64,000 bases of DNA from Carnobacterium alterfunditum DSM 5972 (GCF_000744115.1 NZ_JQLG01000004.1:1710190-1774189), one strand, 5' to 3'. Shown: positions 8,256-16,935, numbered from the stretch's first letter. A program made the numbers and translations. Notes: a model not told the origin generated them from the letters alone.

Positions 8256-8304
8256 AAAAGTAAAAAGCAGTGAACCTCTGAGGGATTCGCTGCTTTTTAC
8301 TTTT
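8256..8304. terminator. Bidirectional terminator between ytxH-like gene and pepQ
   Basis: AAAAGTAAAAAGCAG pairs exactly with CTGCTTTTTACTTTT, with a smaller CTC/GAG pairing in the loop. A and T runs make it usable from both converging genes. Confidence 0.88.
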
Positions 8305-8341
8305 GTTGTATAAAATAGCTTTAATTTTTCAAGTTGTAGAT

Positions 8342-9436
8342 TTAGATGGAAGTATACGTAATGGGCGTATGAGTGAAAACTTTGCAACCGTCTTTTGTGA
8401 CGACCACACAATCTTCTATCCGAACGCCTGCAATACCAGGTAAATAGATACCAGGTTCGATTGAGAAACACATACCTTCTTGAATAACAAAATCACTATC
8501 TTGCATGATAGACGGAAATTCATGAACTGAACTTCCTAGACCATGACCTAAACGATGAGTAAAGTATTGACCGTAACCTGCTTTAGTGATAATATCCCGA
8601 GCGATTTTATCTAATTCGCCAGCGGTTATGCCTGGTTTAACGGCTGTCAATGCAGCGTTGTAGGCTTCTAATACAACGTCATATATTTCTTTTGCTTGTT
8701 TTGAAGGTTCTCCGAAAGCAATTGTACGAGTAGCATCACTAGTGTACCCATTATAAACGACACCTAGATCAAATAAAACAAATTCATTTAATTGTATTCG
8801 TCTTTTTCCAGGTGTACCATGTGGACTAGCGGCATTAACTCCAGTCAAGACCATTGTTTCAAAACTCATTTCTTTAATGCCTTCTTTTTTTAAGGCGTAT
8901 TCAATTTCTGCCACGATTTCTTCTTCGGACACACCTTCTTTAATTGCCTTAAAGCCAATTTCAAAAGCTCTGTCAGCCCATTTGCCCGCCTCCATCATTT
9001 TATTTATCTCATCTGGCGTTTTGATCAACTTCATAGCTTGTATTTTAGGAGTGACATCTGAAAAAGGAATGACTGGGAAAAAAGATTGGAGTTTTTCAAA
9101 TCGTCCAACGGTTAAAAAATCTTTTTCAATAGCTATACTGCTAAGATCACTTTTACGAGATGCTAAGTGGATTGCAATAAGAGCCCATGGATCCTCATTG
9201 TCTAAATAGCCATAAACATCATGTGACCAGTCACTTTTCAAGGCATCTTCTTTTTCAAGTTCAGGTGTAAAGAGAAAAGGTTCTCCAGTAGCAAAAACGG
9301 CCAAAGCTAAAATACGCTCGTGCGGATCACTTTCATAGCCACTTAAGTAGGCAATTGTACTAGGTTCATTAATAAAAGCAACATCTATCCTCTGTTCGAC
9401 TAACCATCTTTGTAATATATTTAGGTGTGTATTCAC
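8342..9436 (-). CDS. pepQ: Xaa-Pro dipeptidase (M24 family)
   Basis: A cytosolic metallopeptidase that splits dipeptides with C-terminal proline, used in peptide nutrition. The 364 residues have the creatinase N-domain (AFINEPSTIAYLSGYESDPHER) and a C-terminal pita-bread domain. Metal ligands are in FDLGVVYNGYTSDATRT (two Asp), HRLGHGLGSSVHE (His), SIEPGIYLPG (Glu) and GVRIEDCVVV (Glu). The GTG start at 9436 has AGGGAT about 10 bases upstream. It is divergent from ccpA, an arrangement well known in lactic acid bacteria, where CcpA acts on both genes. A second M24 peptidase gene lies at 29122. Confidence 0.9.
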   Translation of the reverse strand: MNTHLNILQRWLVEQRIDVAFINEPSTIAYLSGYESDPHERILALAVFATGEPFLFTPELEKEDALKSDWSHDVYGYLDNEDPWALIAIHLASRKSDLSSIAIEKDFLTVGRFEKLQSFFPVIPFSDVTPKIQAMKLIKTPDEINKMMEAGKWADRAFEIGFKAIKEGVSEEEIVAEIEYALKKEGIKEMSFETMVLTGVNAASPHGTPGKRRIQLNEFVLFDLGVVYNGYTSDATRTIAFGEPSKQAKEIYDVVLEAYNAALTAVKPGITAGELDKIARDIITKAGYGQYFTHRLGHGLGSSVHEFPSIMQDSDFVIQEGMCFSIEPGIYLPGIAGVRIEDCVVVTKDGCKVFTHTPITYTSI

Positions 9437-9578
9437 AATAATTATCCCTGCTTTCGTATGAATGTATTAAGGTAATTGTAGCACTATTAATAATGATTTT
9501 CTTAAAGAAAACTAAAAAATAAAAATAGTGAAAAGTATAATTAATGAAAGAAATTATGAAATTTTCATGAAAATGAAA

Positions 9579-9592
9579 ATGAAACGCTTGCA
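9579..9592. promoter_or_regulatory. Degenerate cre-like site between pepQ and ccpA
   Basis: ATGAAACGCTTGCA matches the core AARCGYTWNCW of the catabolite-responsive element but not its first three bases. It overlaps the -35 box of the ccpA promoter, consistent with autoregulation. Confidence 0.45.
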
Positions 9593-9616
9593 TTGCTAGT
9601 GTGAATTTGCTAAATT
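9588..9616 (+). promoter_or_regulatory. ccpA promoter
   Basis: TTGCAT (9588-9593), a 17-base spacer and TAAATT (9611-9616), about 50 bases before the ccpA start. Confidence 0.55.
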
Positions 9617-9665
9617 AGTAGTATACAAAAAGTAAACGAATCTAATTATTTAAAGGAGATTAATC

Positions 9666-10676
9666 ATGGAAAAACAAACTATCACTATTTATGATGTTGC
9701 AAGAGAAGCAAATGTTTCAATGGCAACTGTTTCACGGGTTGTAAACGGCAATCCAAATGTAAAACCAACTACTCGGAAAAAAGTATTAGAAGTAATCGAT
9801 CGTCTAGACTATCGTCCAAATGCAGTTGCTCGTGGATTGGCAAGTAAAAAGTCAACAACTGTAGGGGTTATTATTCCTGATGTAACGAATCTATATTTTT
9901 CATCTTTGGCAAGAGGAATCGATGACATTGCAACAATGTATAAATACAATATCATTTTAGCTAACTCTGATCAAAATGACATTAAAGAGATCCAAGTGTT
10001 GAATACACTGCTAGCTAAGCAGGTAGATGGCATTATTTATATGGGTCATAAAATTTCAGACGAATTAAGAGCAGAGTTCTCACGTTCGAAAACGCCTGTT
10101 GTTTTGGCAGGAACAGTTGATCCAGATGAACAAATGGGCAGTGTGAATATTGATTACGAAGCTGCAACAGAACAAACAATTACACAATTGATTGCTAGTG
10201 GACATGAACGTATTGCTTTCGTTTCTGGATCGATCGCTCAAGAGCCTATCAATGGTATTTACCGATTAAAAGGGTATAAAACGGCCTTAGAAACTGCGGG
10301 TATTGCTTATGATGAAAGTTTGATTTTTGAAACAGCCTATACGTTTGTAGCTGGAGAAGAAGTTTATACTAAATTAGCTGAAGCGGGAGCAACTGCCGTA
10401 TTCGCTGGTGATGATGAAATTGCTGTAGGGATCATGAACGGAGCTTTAGATCATTTCGTTAAAATACCGGAAGAATTCGAAGTCGTTACTGCAAATAACT
10501 CTAAATTATCTGAAATGGTAAGACCTAAATTGAGTACCATTACTCAACCATTATATGATATTGGTGCCGTATCTATGCGTTTATTAACTAAGTTGATGAA
10601 TAAAGAAGACGTAGATGAAAAAACGATTATTTTACCTCACCACATTGCAAATAGAGGAACAACTAAAGAAAACTAA
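9666..10676 (+). CDS. ccpA: Catabolite control protein A (LacI/GalR family)
   Basis: Global regulator of carbon catabolite control. With HPr(Ser-P) as corepressor it binds cre sites. The 336 residues begin with the LacI-type helix-turn-helix ([29 protein letters not shown]) and hinge helix ([14 protein letters not shown]). A periplasmic-binding-protein-like core follows ([24 protein letters not shown]). Length and the [26 protein letters not shown] stretch agree with CcpA rather than sugar-specific repressors, and the divergent pepQ supports this. The ribosome site AAAGGAG is 8 bases before the ATG. It ends in a long bidirectional hairpin shared with the PBP gene. Confidence 0.94.
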   Translation: MEKQTITIYDVAREANVSMATVSRVVNGNPNVKPTTRKKVLEVIDRLDYRPNAVARGLASKKSTTVGVIIPDVTNLYFSSLARGIDDIATMYKYNIILANSDQNDIKEIQVLNTLLAKQVDGIIYMGHKISDELRAEFSRSKTPVVLAGTVDPDEQMGSVNIDYEAATEQTITQLIASGHERIAFVSGSIAQEPINGIYRLKGYKTALETAGIAYDESLIFETAYTFVAGEEVYTKLAEAGATAVFAGDDEIAVGIMNGALDHFVKIPEEFEVVTANNSKLSEMVRPKLSTITQPLYDIGAVSMRLLTKLMNKEDVDEKTIILPHHIANRGTTKEN

Positions 10677-10683
10677 AAAAAAT

Positions 10684-10772
10684 AATAAGACATCGATTTT
10701 GTAGTATCCCTTAAAAGTTAGAGAAAACCAACTTTTGCGAGGCGTATTACAATTCGATGTCTTATTTTTTTA
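10684..10772. terminator. Long bidirectional terminator between ccpA and the PBP gene
   Basis: AATAAGACATCGA (10684-10696) pairs with TCGATGTCTTATT (10754-10766). Further imperfect pairing and an inner AAAAGTT/AACTTTT stem add to an ~83-base hairpin. T-run on the plus side, A-rich on the other. Confidence 0.82.
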
Positions 10773-13610
10773 TTCTCTCTTCTTAGCTTCTTCAGCTTTC
10801 TTCTTAGCGGCTTCTTGCGCTTGTTTATCTTTTTCTACTTTCTTTTTATCTGCTTCAACTTTTTTATCTTCTTCAGCTTTTTCCGTTTCAGCCGTTTTCT
10901 TATCTGCCGCAGCTTTTTTAGCTTCTTGAGAGCTAGCTGTTTTAGAAACATTATTCCAATAATCTGCTAATTCTTTTTCAGAAGCGCCAATCGCAAAGTT
11001 GTAGATAGTTGTTTTTGGGGCAAACTTCTTATTGAAAATTTCTGTTTTAGTAGCACCAGATGCGGTGACTTCTTTGCCATCACTTAATTTTACTTTTCCC
11101 GGCAGCATACCAGTTGCATTAAGAACCTTTGCTTCAACGATGCCTTCTGGTTTTTGGAACGTTTGGTCAATACCTAAAACGGTCGGGTTTGCATTGTAGA
11201 TAGCATTCATTAAACGAGCCCAATGTCTTCTGTTTCTCAAGCTTGGACTTTCAGAACCGGAGTTAGTTAAGTCGTTAACAGAAGTATCGACAGCATTATC
11301 ATATCCGATCCAAGAACTTAGGGTAACTTGAGGTGTATAACCGATAAACCAGATATCTTTTTGGCCATCTGATGTTCCAGTTTTACCTGCGATATCGGCT
11401 TTGAAATTTAATTGTCCTTCTATATCTTTCGCAGTACCAGACTCTAATACATCACGTAAAATATCGGTTGTCAGATAGGCTGTCTCGGCAGAAAATACTT
11501 CGACAGGTTCTGCTTCATGTTGATAGACGATAGTTCCGTCAGCCGCTTCAATTTTATCAATCACATGACCTTCTGTATAATTTCCGTCATTTGCTAAAGT
11601 AGAGAAGCCGTCTGTTTGATCTAAAACAGTAGTCCCCTTGGTGATCCCACCGATAGGAAGAGTGTAATAATCCCCTTGGTATTCTTCTGTCGTGATGACG
11701 TCAGATCCAAAGCCCATTTTGTGCATATATGATTCAAGTTTTTCTGCCATATTATAAGTGTTTTTCATTTGTTCATAGATTTTTGTTGTTACGATATTAC
11801 TTGATTTTGATAGACCTGAACGCACATTGGTCCATTTATTCGGAGTCACATCTCCGAAGTTGGTTATCTCATGAGTACCTAAAGAACCATTTTCCCAGCT
11901 TGGTACTTTAGCAGAGCTTTCAAAAACCATAGTAGCTGGTGTGATGATGCCCTCTTCCAGCGCTGGGGCAAAGGCTAGTAAAGGTTTCATCGTTGAACCT
12001 GGGGAACGTGGAGCTTGGTATGCGTGATTAACTTGAGTGATTTCATAATCGACACCGCCTATAAAGGAGATTATTCTGCCAGTAGCGTTATCTCTTAAAA
12101 TTGCGCCATTTTGAACTGGTTCAACTAGTTTTTTTGTTTCACCGGTTTCGGCATCAAAATAATCAACAACTTTGACTGTGCCCAAATCGCTCGTGTTGTT
12201 CACGATTGGATCGTTATTTTCGTCATAAGAAATTTCTGGTGATGCATACTGCTTAACTACATCATTCATAGCTTCATAAACGCCTTTATCAATGGTTGAA
12301 TAAACTGTATAACCTTTTGTCCTTAAATCTTCGTTTGCTTGGTTATAATAAGAATCCCTCAAATCTTGATCATTAGAAAGGTCTTTAGCTGAAAAACCAT
12401 CAGCTGTGTATAATTGATCCATTAGAATTTGTCTGGCTTGTTGTTCTACAAAGTTATATACATAATCAGTACTGTCTTTAATATCCATTTCTTGAGGTAA
12501 AAAGTCTTTCGCTAAATCGTAGGCTAAAGCAGTATCATATTCTTCTTTAGTAATGTATTGTTCACGGTACATTCTGAACAACACTTCGTTTTTACGGTCC
12601 ATACCAGCAGAAAAATCTTCTTTAAGAGCGCCTGTTTGGGTGTAAGGGCTATAAATAATTGGATTCTGAGGCAGACCAGCAAGAAAAGCAGCCTGTGGTA
12701 AAGTCAACTCACTGGCTTTCAAACCAAATATACCTGTTGAAGCTTCATTCAAACCTGCGATGTTTTGTCCTTTATTATTTCTTCCAAAAGGGGAGACGTT
12801 TAAGTAATTTTCTAAAAGCTCCTCTTTTGTAAAGTAATTTTCAATACGAAAAGCCAATAAAATTTCATTTGCTTTTCTTTTAAAGGAAACTTCATTTGTC
12901 AATATTTGTTGTTTTACCAGTTGTTGAGTAAGAGTTGATCCGCCAGATGTCGTACCTGCACCGGAAACCTCTTGGAATAATGCTCGGACAACAGCTTTTG
13001 GAACCACTCCGGAGTGCTCATAAAAATATTCATCTTCAGTAGCGATAATAGCGTTTTGAACTAAAGGCGACATTTCACTTAAAGGGATCTCAGATCGTTT
13101 TAAATCAGTCTTTAAATCGCTGATTTTTTCTCCAGTAGCGTAATACATGGATGAGGTTGCTGAAACATTCTCAATATCTGTTTTCATTTCCTCATACGTT
13201 GGGATTTTTTCACCCGAAACTAGCGAAGCAAAGAATCCTAAGCCTATCCCACCTACAAGTGCCCCACCAATCAGTCCAATAATAACTATCATAATGAATA
13301 GGTTTTTGATTACACTATAGCCGACATTGAAGCCGAATAAAAATTTGCTTAATGTAAAATTTTTCCCTTCTTTATTTAACGCTCTTTTTTTATCACCATT
13401 TTGCTGCTTATCATTAGTAGCTGTTAAGGACGATGATTCATCTTGAGATTTTTCTTTATGTGGATTTATTCTTTTAAAACGAATGGATCGATAAAAATCT
13501 GTTCTCTTGAAAGAAATCCATTGTTTCTTCATAAATTGTATCGTTTTTTGAGAGACAATTTTTGTTTTCTCTAGCAATGTTGATCCATTAGTATTTCGTG
13601 GACTGTTCAA
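10770..13610 (-). CDS. Class A penicillin-binding protein 1A (bifunctional)
   Basis: Polymerises glycan strands and cross-links peptides outside the membrane. The 946 residues contain a basic cytoplasmic N-region, one membrane helix (about 105-130), the GT51 glycosyltransferase domain (TEDEYFYEHSG with Glu192; GGSTLTQQLVKQ near 223) and a transpeptidase domain (SxxK Ser539-Lys542, SxN 603-605, KTG 743-745). After about residue 895 the tail is almost only Lys, Glu, Ala and Asp, an unusual charged extension probably disordered or coiled. The start is TTG, with GAGGTGA 8 bases before it. The family assignment is firm; whether it corresponds to pbp1A or pbp2A of other genera is not decided. Confidence 0.92.
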   Translation of the reverse strand: MNSPRNTNGSTLLEKTKIVSQKTIQFMKKQWISFKRTDFYRSIRFKRINPHKEKSQDESSSLTATNDKQQNGDKKRALNKEGKNFTLSKFLFGFNVGYSVIKNLFIMIVIIGLIGGALVGGIGLGFFASLVSGEKIPTYEEMKTDIENVSATSSMYYATGEKISDLKTDLKRSEIPLSEMSPLVQNAIIATEDEYFYEHSGVVPKAVVRALFQEVSGAGTTSGGSTLTQQLVKQQILTNEVSFKRKANEILLAFRIENYFTKEELLENYLNVSPFGRNNKGQNIAGLNEASTGIFGLKASELTLPQAAFLAGLPQNPIIYSPYTQTGALKEDFSAGMDRKNEVLFRMYREQYITKEEYDTALAYDLAKDFLPQEMDIKDSTDYVYNFVEQQARQILMDQLYTADGFSAKDLSNDQDLRDSYYNQANEDLRTKGYTVYSTIDKGVYEAMNDVVKQYASPEISYDENNDPIVNNTSDLGTVKVVDYFDAETGETKKLVEPVQNGAILRDNATGRIISFIGGVDYEITQVNHAYQAPRSPGSTMKPLLAFAPALEEGIITPATMVFESSAKVPSWENGSLGTHEITNFGDVTPNKWTNVRSGLSKSSNIVTTKIYEQMKNTYNMAEKLESYMHKMGFGSDVITTEEYQGDYYTLPIGGITKGTTVLDQTDGFSTLANDGNYTEGHVIDKIEAADGTIVYQHEAEPVEVFSAETAYLTTDILRDVLESGTAKDIEGQLNFKADIAGKTGTSDGQKDIWFIGYTPQVTLSSWIGYDNAVDTSVNDLTNSGSESPSLRNRRHWARLMNAIYNANPTVLGIDQTFQKPEGIVEAKVLNATGMLPGKVKLSDGKEVTASGATKTEIFNKKFAPKTTIYNFAIGASEKELADYWNNVSKTASSQEAKKAAADKKTAETEKAEEDKKVEADKKKVEKDKQAQEAAKKKAEEAKKRE

Positions 13611-13660
13611 ATTTAAGTCACCTCATAAAATTATATTTAATTACTCTAATTACTTGGCCT

Positions 13661-13690
13661 ATTATAACAAAAAGAGAGTGGAAAGAGCAA
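13661..13690 (-). promoter_or_regulatory. Promoter of the PBP gene
   Basis: On the minus strand: TTGCTC (13690-13685), an 18-base spacer and TATAAT (13666-13661), about 50 bases before the TTG start. Confidence 0.6.
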
Positions 13691-13818
13691 TTTTTGAAGA
13701 AACATTGCAGAAAATTAATATTTTATAAAGAACGAAGGTATAAAAGCGTATAGTTTTTACATTGAAGAATATTATAATAATCAAATGAATTTTAGATGAG
13801 TTTATTTTAATTTAACTA

Positions 13819-13847
13819 TTGACTTTTCTCATTTGATTTTTTATACT
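13819..13847 (+). promoter_or_regulatory. Strong promoter of the ABC transporter leader RNA
   Basis: TTGACT (13819-13824), a 17-base spacer and TATACT (13842-13847), close to the sigma-A consensus. Transcription would begin near 13854, leaving a leader of about 335 bases before the first transporter gene. Confidence 0.8.
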
Positions 13848-13886
13848 TGTAACAACAAATACAAATCGAAATTGTGAGGGATTATT

Positions 13887-13958
13887 ATGAACAGTCATGT
13901 AGCTAACCAAACACAATTAAATAATTATTACTTTAGCTATTTTAGGAGCTGTTTGTAG
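13887..13958 (+). CDS. Putative leader peptide (23 codons, Tyr/Phe-rich)
   Basis: The ATG at 13887 is preceded by GAGGG at 13876-13880 with 6-base spacing, a good ribosome site. The ORF ends at TAG 13956-13958. Codons 13-20 read N-Y-Y-F-S-Y-F-R, so three Tyr and two Phe codons are clustered in six positions, and no Trp codon is present. The codons for this cluster overlap the left arm of leader helix C, and the last codons form the left arm of helix A. That is the arrangement expected of an attenuation peptide sensing charged tRNA-Tyr/tRNA-Phe. It resembles no protein I know and is unlikely to work as a free peptide. Confidence 0.6.
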   Translation: MNSHVANQTQLNNYYFSYFRSCL

Positions 13959-14102
13959 ACCTGATTCATTATGGATACAAACAGGAAACAGAAATGTTTG
14001 TATCTATATGGCTAAAGCAATTTGATTTGCTAAGTATTTGCCACATAGAGATTATCTAAGTGGTGAATCATAAAGAATTTATTGTTTATTTTTACATAAA
14101 AT

Positions 14103-14150
14103 AAACGCCCACTTAGGTAGTTTTCAATACTAAGTGGGCGTTTTTATTTT
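14103..14150 (+). terminator. Intrinsic terminator of the transporter leader
   Basis: AAACGCCCACTTAG (14103-14116) is an exact complement of CTAAGTGGGCGTTT (14130-14143), a 14-bp stem followed by a T-rich tract. The first transporter gene starts 41 bases later. The left arm can instead pair with 14056-14063. Confidence 0.9.
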
Positions 14151-14190
14151 TTGTAAAAGAATAGATTCAAAAAAATAGGGGGAAATAAAG

Positions 14191-15177
14191 ATGAGAACAA
14201 ACGGGATGAAGAAAAAAATACTGACAGGTTTAGCAACCGTTTCAACAGGTTTATTGTTAGCAGCTTGCGGGAACACAAGTGAGACTGGAGATCCAGAGGA
14301 AACAAATGTGAACGTAGGTATTTTGCAATATATGGAACATGATTCATTATCAAAAGCGCGCGAGGGGTTTATCAGCGAATTAGAGGAAGCAGATTATATT
14401 GAAGGAGAAAACTTAACCATAAATTACCAGAATGCCCAAGGAGATCAAGCAAATTTACAAAGTATGAGTGAAAGTTTGATAGGTGAAAATGATGTTATCT
14501 TATCTATTGCAACACCAGCAGCACAGTCTTTAGCAACAGTGACACAAGAAGATCCTATTTTATTTACAGCAGTAACAGATCCAGTTGATGCCGGATTAGT
14601 TGCTGATAATAAAGTTCCAGGCGGGAATGTAACCGGAACGAGTGATATGGTTCCGATAGAAGCCCAAGTTGCTTTGCTTTTATCATTAGCAAAAGATGCT
14701 GAGACGGTTGGGATCATCTATAATTCAAGTGAACCAAATTCAAAAATCCAAGCAGATTTAGCTCAAAAAGCCATTGAAGCGGAAGGCTTAGAAGTGAAAA
14801 CGTTAACCGTTACAACTACAAATGATGTTCAACAAGTAATGACAACATTAGCTCAGGAAGTTGATGCGGTATACATTCCAACTGATAATACATTAGCAAG
14901 CACAATGCCAACAGTTGGCGAGATCGCATTAGAATACAAATTGCCTGTTATACCAGGTTCAGCGGAAATGGTAGAAGCTGGAGGATTGGCAACTTATGGG
15001 ATCAATTACGAAGAATTAGGACGTCAAACAGCTCAAATGGCACTCCAAATTATTGAAGAAGGTGCAGAAACAGCAGAAATGCCGGTTGAAACTTCTAATA
15101 ACTTAGAACTTGTTATTAACGAAGAGGTGGCCGAATCATTAGGCATAGATCCTGAAAGTATTGTATTGCCTGACTAA
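14191..15177 (+). CDS. TrpX-type ABC transporter substrate-binding lipoprotein
   Basis: Captures the substrate outside the cell for the permease/ATPase encoded next. The 328 residues begin with a lipoprotein signal peptide whose lipobox LLLAAC gives a lipidated Cys26. The rest is the ABC_sub_bind fold (NVGILQYMEHDSLSKAREGFISELEEADYIEGENL; ATPAAQSLA; FTAVTDPVDAGLV; NVTGTSDMVP). In streptococci and relatives this family is the predicted aromatic amino-acid (tryptophan) importer TrpXYZ. The substrate here is inferred; the Tyr/Phe-rich leader ORF suggests Tyr or Phe may also be carried. The ATG follows AGGGGGA by 8 bases. The three genes form an operon controlled by an upstream terminator. Confidence 0.85.
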   Translation: MRTNGMKKKILTGLATVSTGLLLAACGNTSETGDPEETNVNVGILQYMEHDSLSKAREGFISELEEADYIEGENLTINYQNAQGDQANLQSMSESLIGENDVILSIATPAAQSLATVTQEDPILFTAVTDPVDAGLVADNKVPGGNVTGTSDMVPIEAQVALLLSLAKDAETVGIIYNSSEPNSKIQADLAQKAIEAEGLEVKTLTVTTTNDVQQVMTTLAQEVDAVYIPTDNTLASTMPTVGEIALEYKLPVIPGSAEMVEAGGLATYGINYEELGRQTAQMALQIIEEGAETAEMPVETSNNLELVINEEVAESLGIDPESIVLPD

Positions 15178-15203
15178 ACTGTAAAAGATAAAGGAGAATT
15201 AAA

Positions 15204-16094
15204 ATGGATATTATATTATCAAGTATTTCTCAAGGACTATTATGGTCTGTTATGGCGATAGGTGTTTACCTTACTTTTAGGATTCTAGATATCGCAGATT
15301 TAACTGCTGAAGGAAGTTTCCCATTAGGTGCCGCTATTTGTTCGGTAGCTATTGTTTCCGGAATATCTCCTTTGATTGCCAGTTTATTGGCACTAGTAGG
15401 AGGAATGCTCGCTGGGAGCGTATCGGGTTTGTTGCACACAAAACTTAAGATCCCCGCTCTACTCACAGGGATCTTGACCATGACAGCTTTGTATTCCATC
15501 AACCTAAGAATAATGGGACAAGCAAACGTCACTTTATTGGGGCAAGAAACAATGATGCGTACTTTGCAGTCGTTTGGTTTAGAAAATCGTTTAGCTGTTT
15601 TAATTGTTGGCGCAATAGCAGTTGGAGTAGTTATTTTAGTGCTTTACTTATTTTTCAGTACTGAAACTGGATTAGCACTAAGATCTACTGGTGATAACGA
15701 AGAAATGAGCGAAGCAAATGGTATTCACACAGATGCTATGAAAATAATAGGCTATATGTTGAGCAATGGATTGATCTCTTTATCAGGGGCACTGATTGCT
15801 CAAAATAATGGTTATGCAGACATTAGTATGGGAATTGGAACGATTGTGATCGGATTGGCCTCTGTTATTATTGGTGAGGTGATCTTCCATAATTTATCTT
15901 TTGCGAAGCGTTTAATAACAATCGTGATTGGAGCAATCGTCTACCGCTTAATTATTGATTTGGTATTACAATTAGGTGTAGAACCGCAAGATATCAAGTT
16001 GTTCTCAGCAATCATACTGGCAATTGCTCTTTCTACTCCACTATTGAAAAAGAAAGTAAAAAGGATCAACCGGAAAGGAGCCAAATTAGTATGA
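15204..16094 (+). CDS. TrpY-type ABC transporter permease
   Basis: Integral membrane component of the importer; 296 residues with about eight to nine hydrophobic helices throughout. It shows the branched-chain-permease-like motif LDIADLTAEGSFPLGAA near residue 30 and LALRSTGDNEEMSEANGI (about 160-177), the cytoplasmic loop that contacts the ATPase. Family BPD_transp_2. The RBS AAAGGAG is 8 bases before the ATG. The 3' end overlaps the ATPase start by four bases (ATGA), indicating translational coupling. Confidence 0.87.
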   Translation: MDIILSSISQGLLWSVMAIGVYLTFRILDIADLTAEGSFPLGAAICSVAIVSGISPLIASLLALVGGMLAGSVSGLLHTKLKIPALLTGILTMTALYSINLRIMGQANVTLLGQETMMRTLQSFGLENRLAVLIVGAIAVGVVILVLYLFFSTETGLALRSTGDNEEMSEANGIHTDAMKIIGYMLSNGLISLSGALIAQNNGYADISMGIGTIVIGLASVIIGEVIFHNLSFAKRLITIVIGAIVYRLIIDLVLQLGVEPQDIKLFSAIILAIALSTPLLKKKVKRINRKGAKLV

Positions 16095-16894
16095 CCGCAA
16101 TTTTAGAATTAAAGACTATCCATAAAAGCTTTGAAGTAGGAACCGTTAATGAAAACCATGTTTTAAAAGGGATCGATTTAACGATCGAGAAAGAAGAATT
16201 TGTTACGATCATCGGAGGAAATGGCGCTGGAAAATCAACATTACTAAATAGTGTGGCTGGAACCTATGTAGTGGATGAGGGTGCTGTTTTTTTGGATGGA
16301 AAGGACGTTACCTATAAAAGAACAAATGAAAGAGCAAAAGACATTGGACGAGTTTTTCAAGATACAAAGATGGGGACTGCAACACGACTGACAATTGAAG
16401 AAAACTTAGCGGTGGCTTTCAAAAGAGGGAAAAAAAGAGGATTGACTTTGGGTGTAAAAGACAAGCAACGAGAATTGTTCAAAGAGCAACTGAAATTACT
16501 GGAGTTAGGCTTAGAAGACAGATTGAAAATGGAAGTCGGATTATTGTCAGGCGGCCAAAGACAAGCCTTGACGTTATTAATGGCAACGATCGTTCCACCA
16601 AAATTACTTCTATTGGATGAGCATACAGCAGCGTTAGACCCTAAGACGAGTCAAATGGTATTGAAATTAACGGATAAAATCGTCCGCGAAAAAAAGTTGA
16701 CAGCACTAATGATCACTCATAATATGGAAGATGCAATCAAGCATGGAACGCGATTGATCATGTTACACAACGGAAAAATAGTAGTAGATATTTCAGGAGA
16801 AAAGAAAAAAGAATTAACTGTACCAGATTTATTAGCATTATTTCAAAAGAACAGTGGAGAAACAGTAACTGAAGATGTACTGATATTAGGATAA
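16091..16894 (+). CDS. TrpZ-type ABC transporter ATP-binding protein
   Basis: Energises the importer. The 267-residue single ABC domain has Walker A GGNGAGKST (about residues 43-51), signature LSGGQRQALTL (about 154), Walker B LLLLDEHTAALDP and H-loop ITHNMEDA. The substitution of EHTAALDP for the commoner EPTAALDP is usual in this YtgB/TrpZ-like group. It overlaps the permease gene by ATGA. It ends at a strong terminator. Confidence 0.9.
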   Translation: MTAILELKTIHKSFEVGTVNENHVLKGIDLTIEKEEFVTIIGGNGAGKSTLLNSVAGTYVVDEGAVFLDGKDVTYKRTNERAKDIGRVFQDTKMGTATRLTIEENLAVAFKRGKKRGLTLGVKDKQRELFKEQLKLLELGLEDRLKMEVGLLSGGQRQALTLLMATIVPPKLLLLDEHTAALDPKTSQMVLKLTDKIVREKKLTALMITHNMEDAIKHGTRLIMLHNGKIVVDISGEKKKELTVPDLLALFQKNSGETVTEDVLILG

Positions 16895-16896
16895 AT

Positions 16897-16934
16897 AAAA
16901 AAGGAATTGAGAAAAATCTCAATTCCTTTTTTTT
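16897..16934. terminator. Bidirectional terminator between the ABC operon and trhO
   Basis: AAAAAAGGAATTGAGA pairs with TCTCAATTCCTTTTTT around a 4-base loop, with T-runs in both directions. Confidence 0.9.
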
Positions 16935-16935
16935 A

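Larger units (their letters stand above)
13854..14150 (+). promoter_or_regulatory. Candidate translation-coupled attenuator leader RNA for the TrpXYZ-type transporter
   Basis: Helices seen by complementarity: A, 13949-13957 with 13976-13984 (9 bp); B, 13970-13983 with 13995-14008 (14 bp, one wobble); C, 13931-13940 with 14008-14017 (10 bp, one wobble); D, 14016-14020 with 14027-14031; E, 14041-14049 with 14055-14063 (8 of 9); F, 14056-14063 with 14109-14116 (8 bp); G, the terminator. A excludes B, C competes with D, E excludes F and F excludes G. The C left arm and the A left arm lie inside a small translated ORF with a Tyr/Phe cluster. No T-box motif (TGGNACCGCG) is present. Inference: ribosome stalling at aromatic codons prevents helix C and leads to antitermination. 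Confidence 0.65.

Noticed and set aside
10735-10929. ORF on the plus strand opposite the PBP tail
   Set aside because: Shadow of the repetitive charged tail of the minus-strand gene; no ribosome site and no recognisable protein.
13850-14160. T-box riboswitch upstream of the TrpXYZ-type operon
   Set aside because: The T-box consensus (TGGNACCGCG) and the stem I features were looked for and not found; the region instead has a small ORF and simple nested stems.
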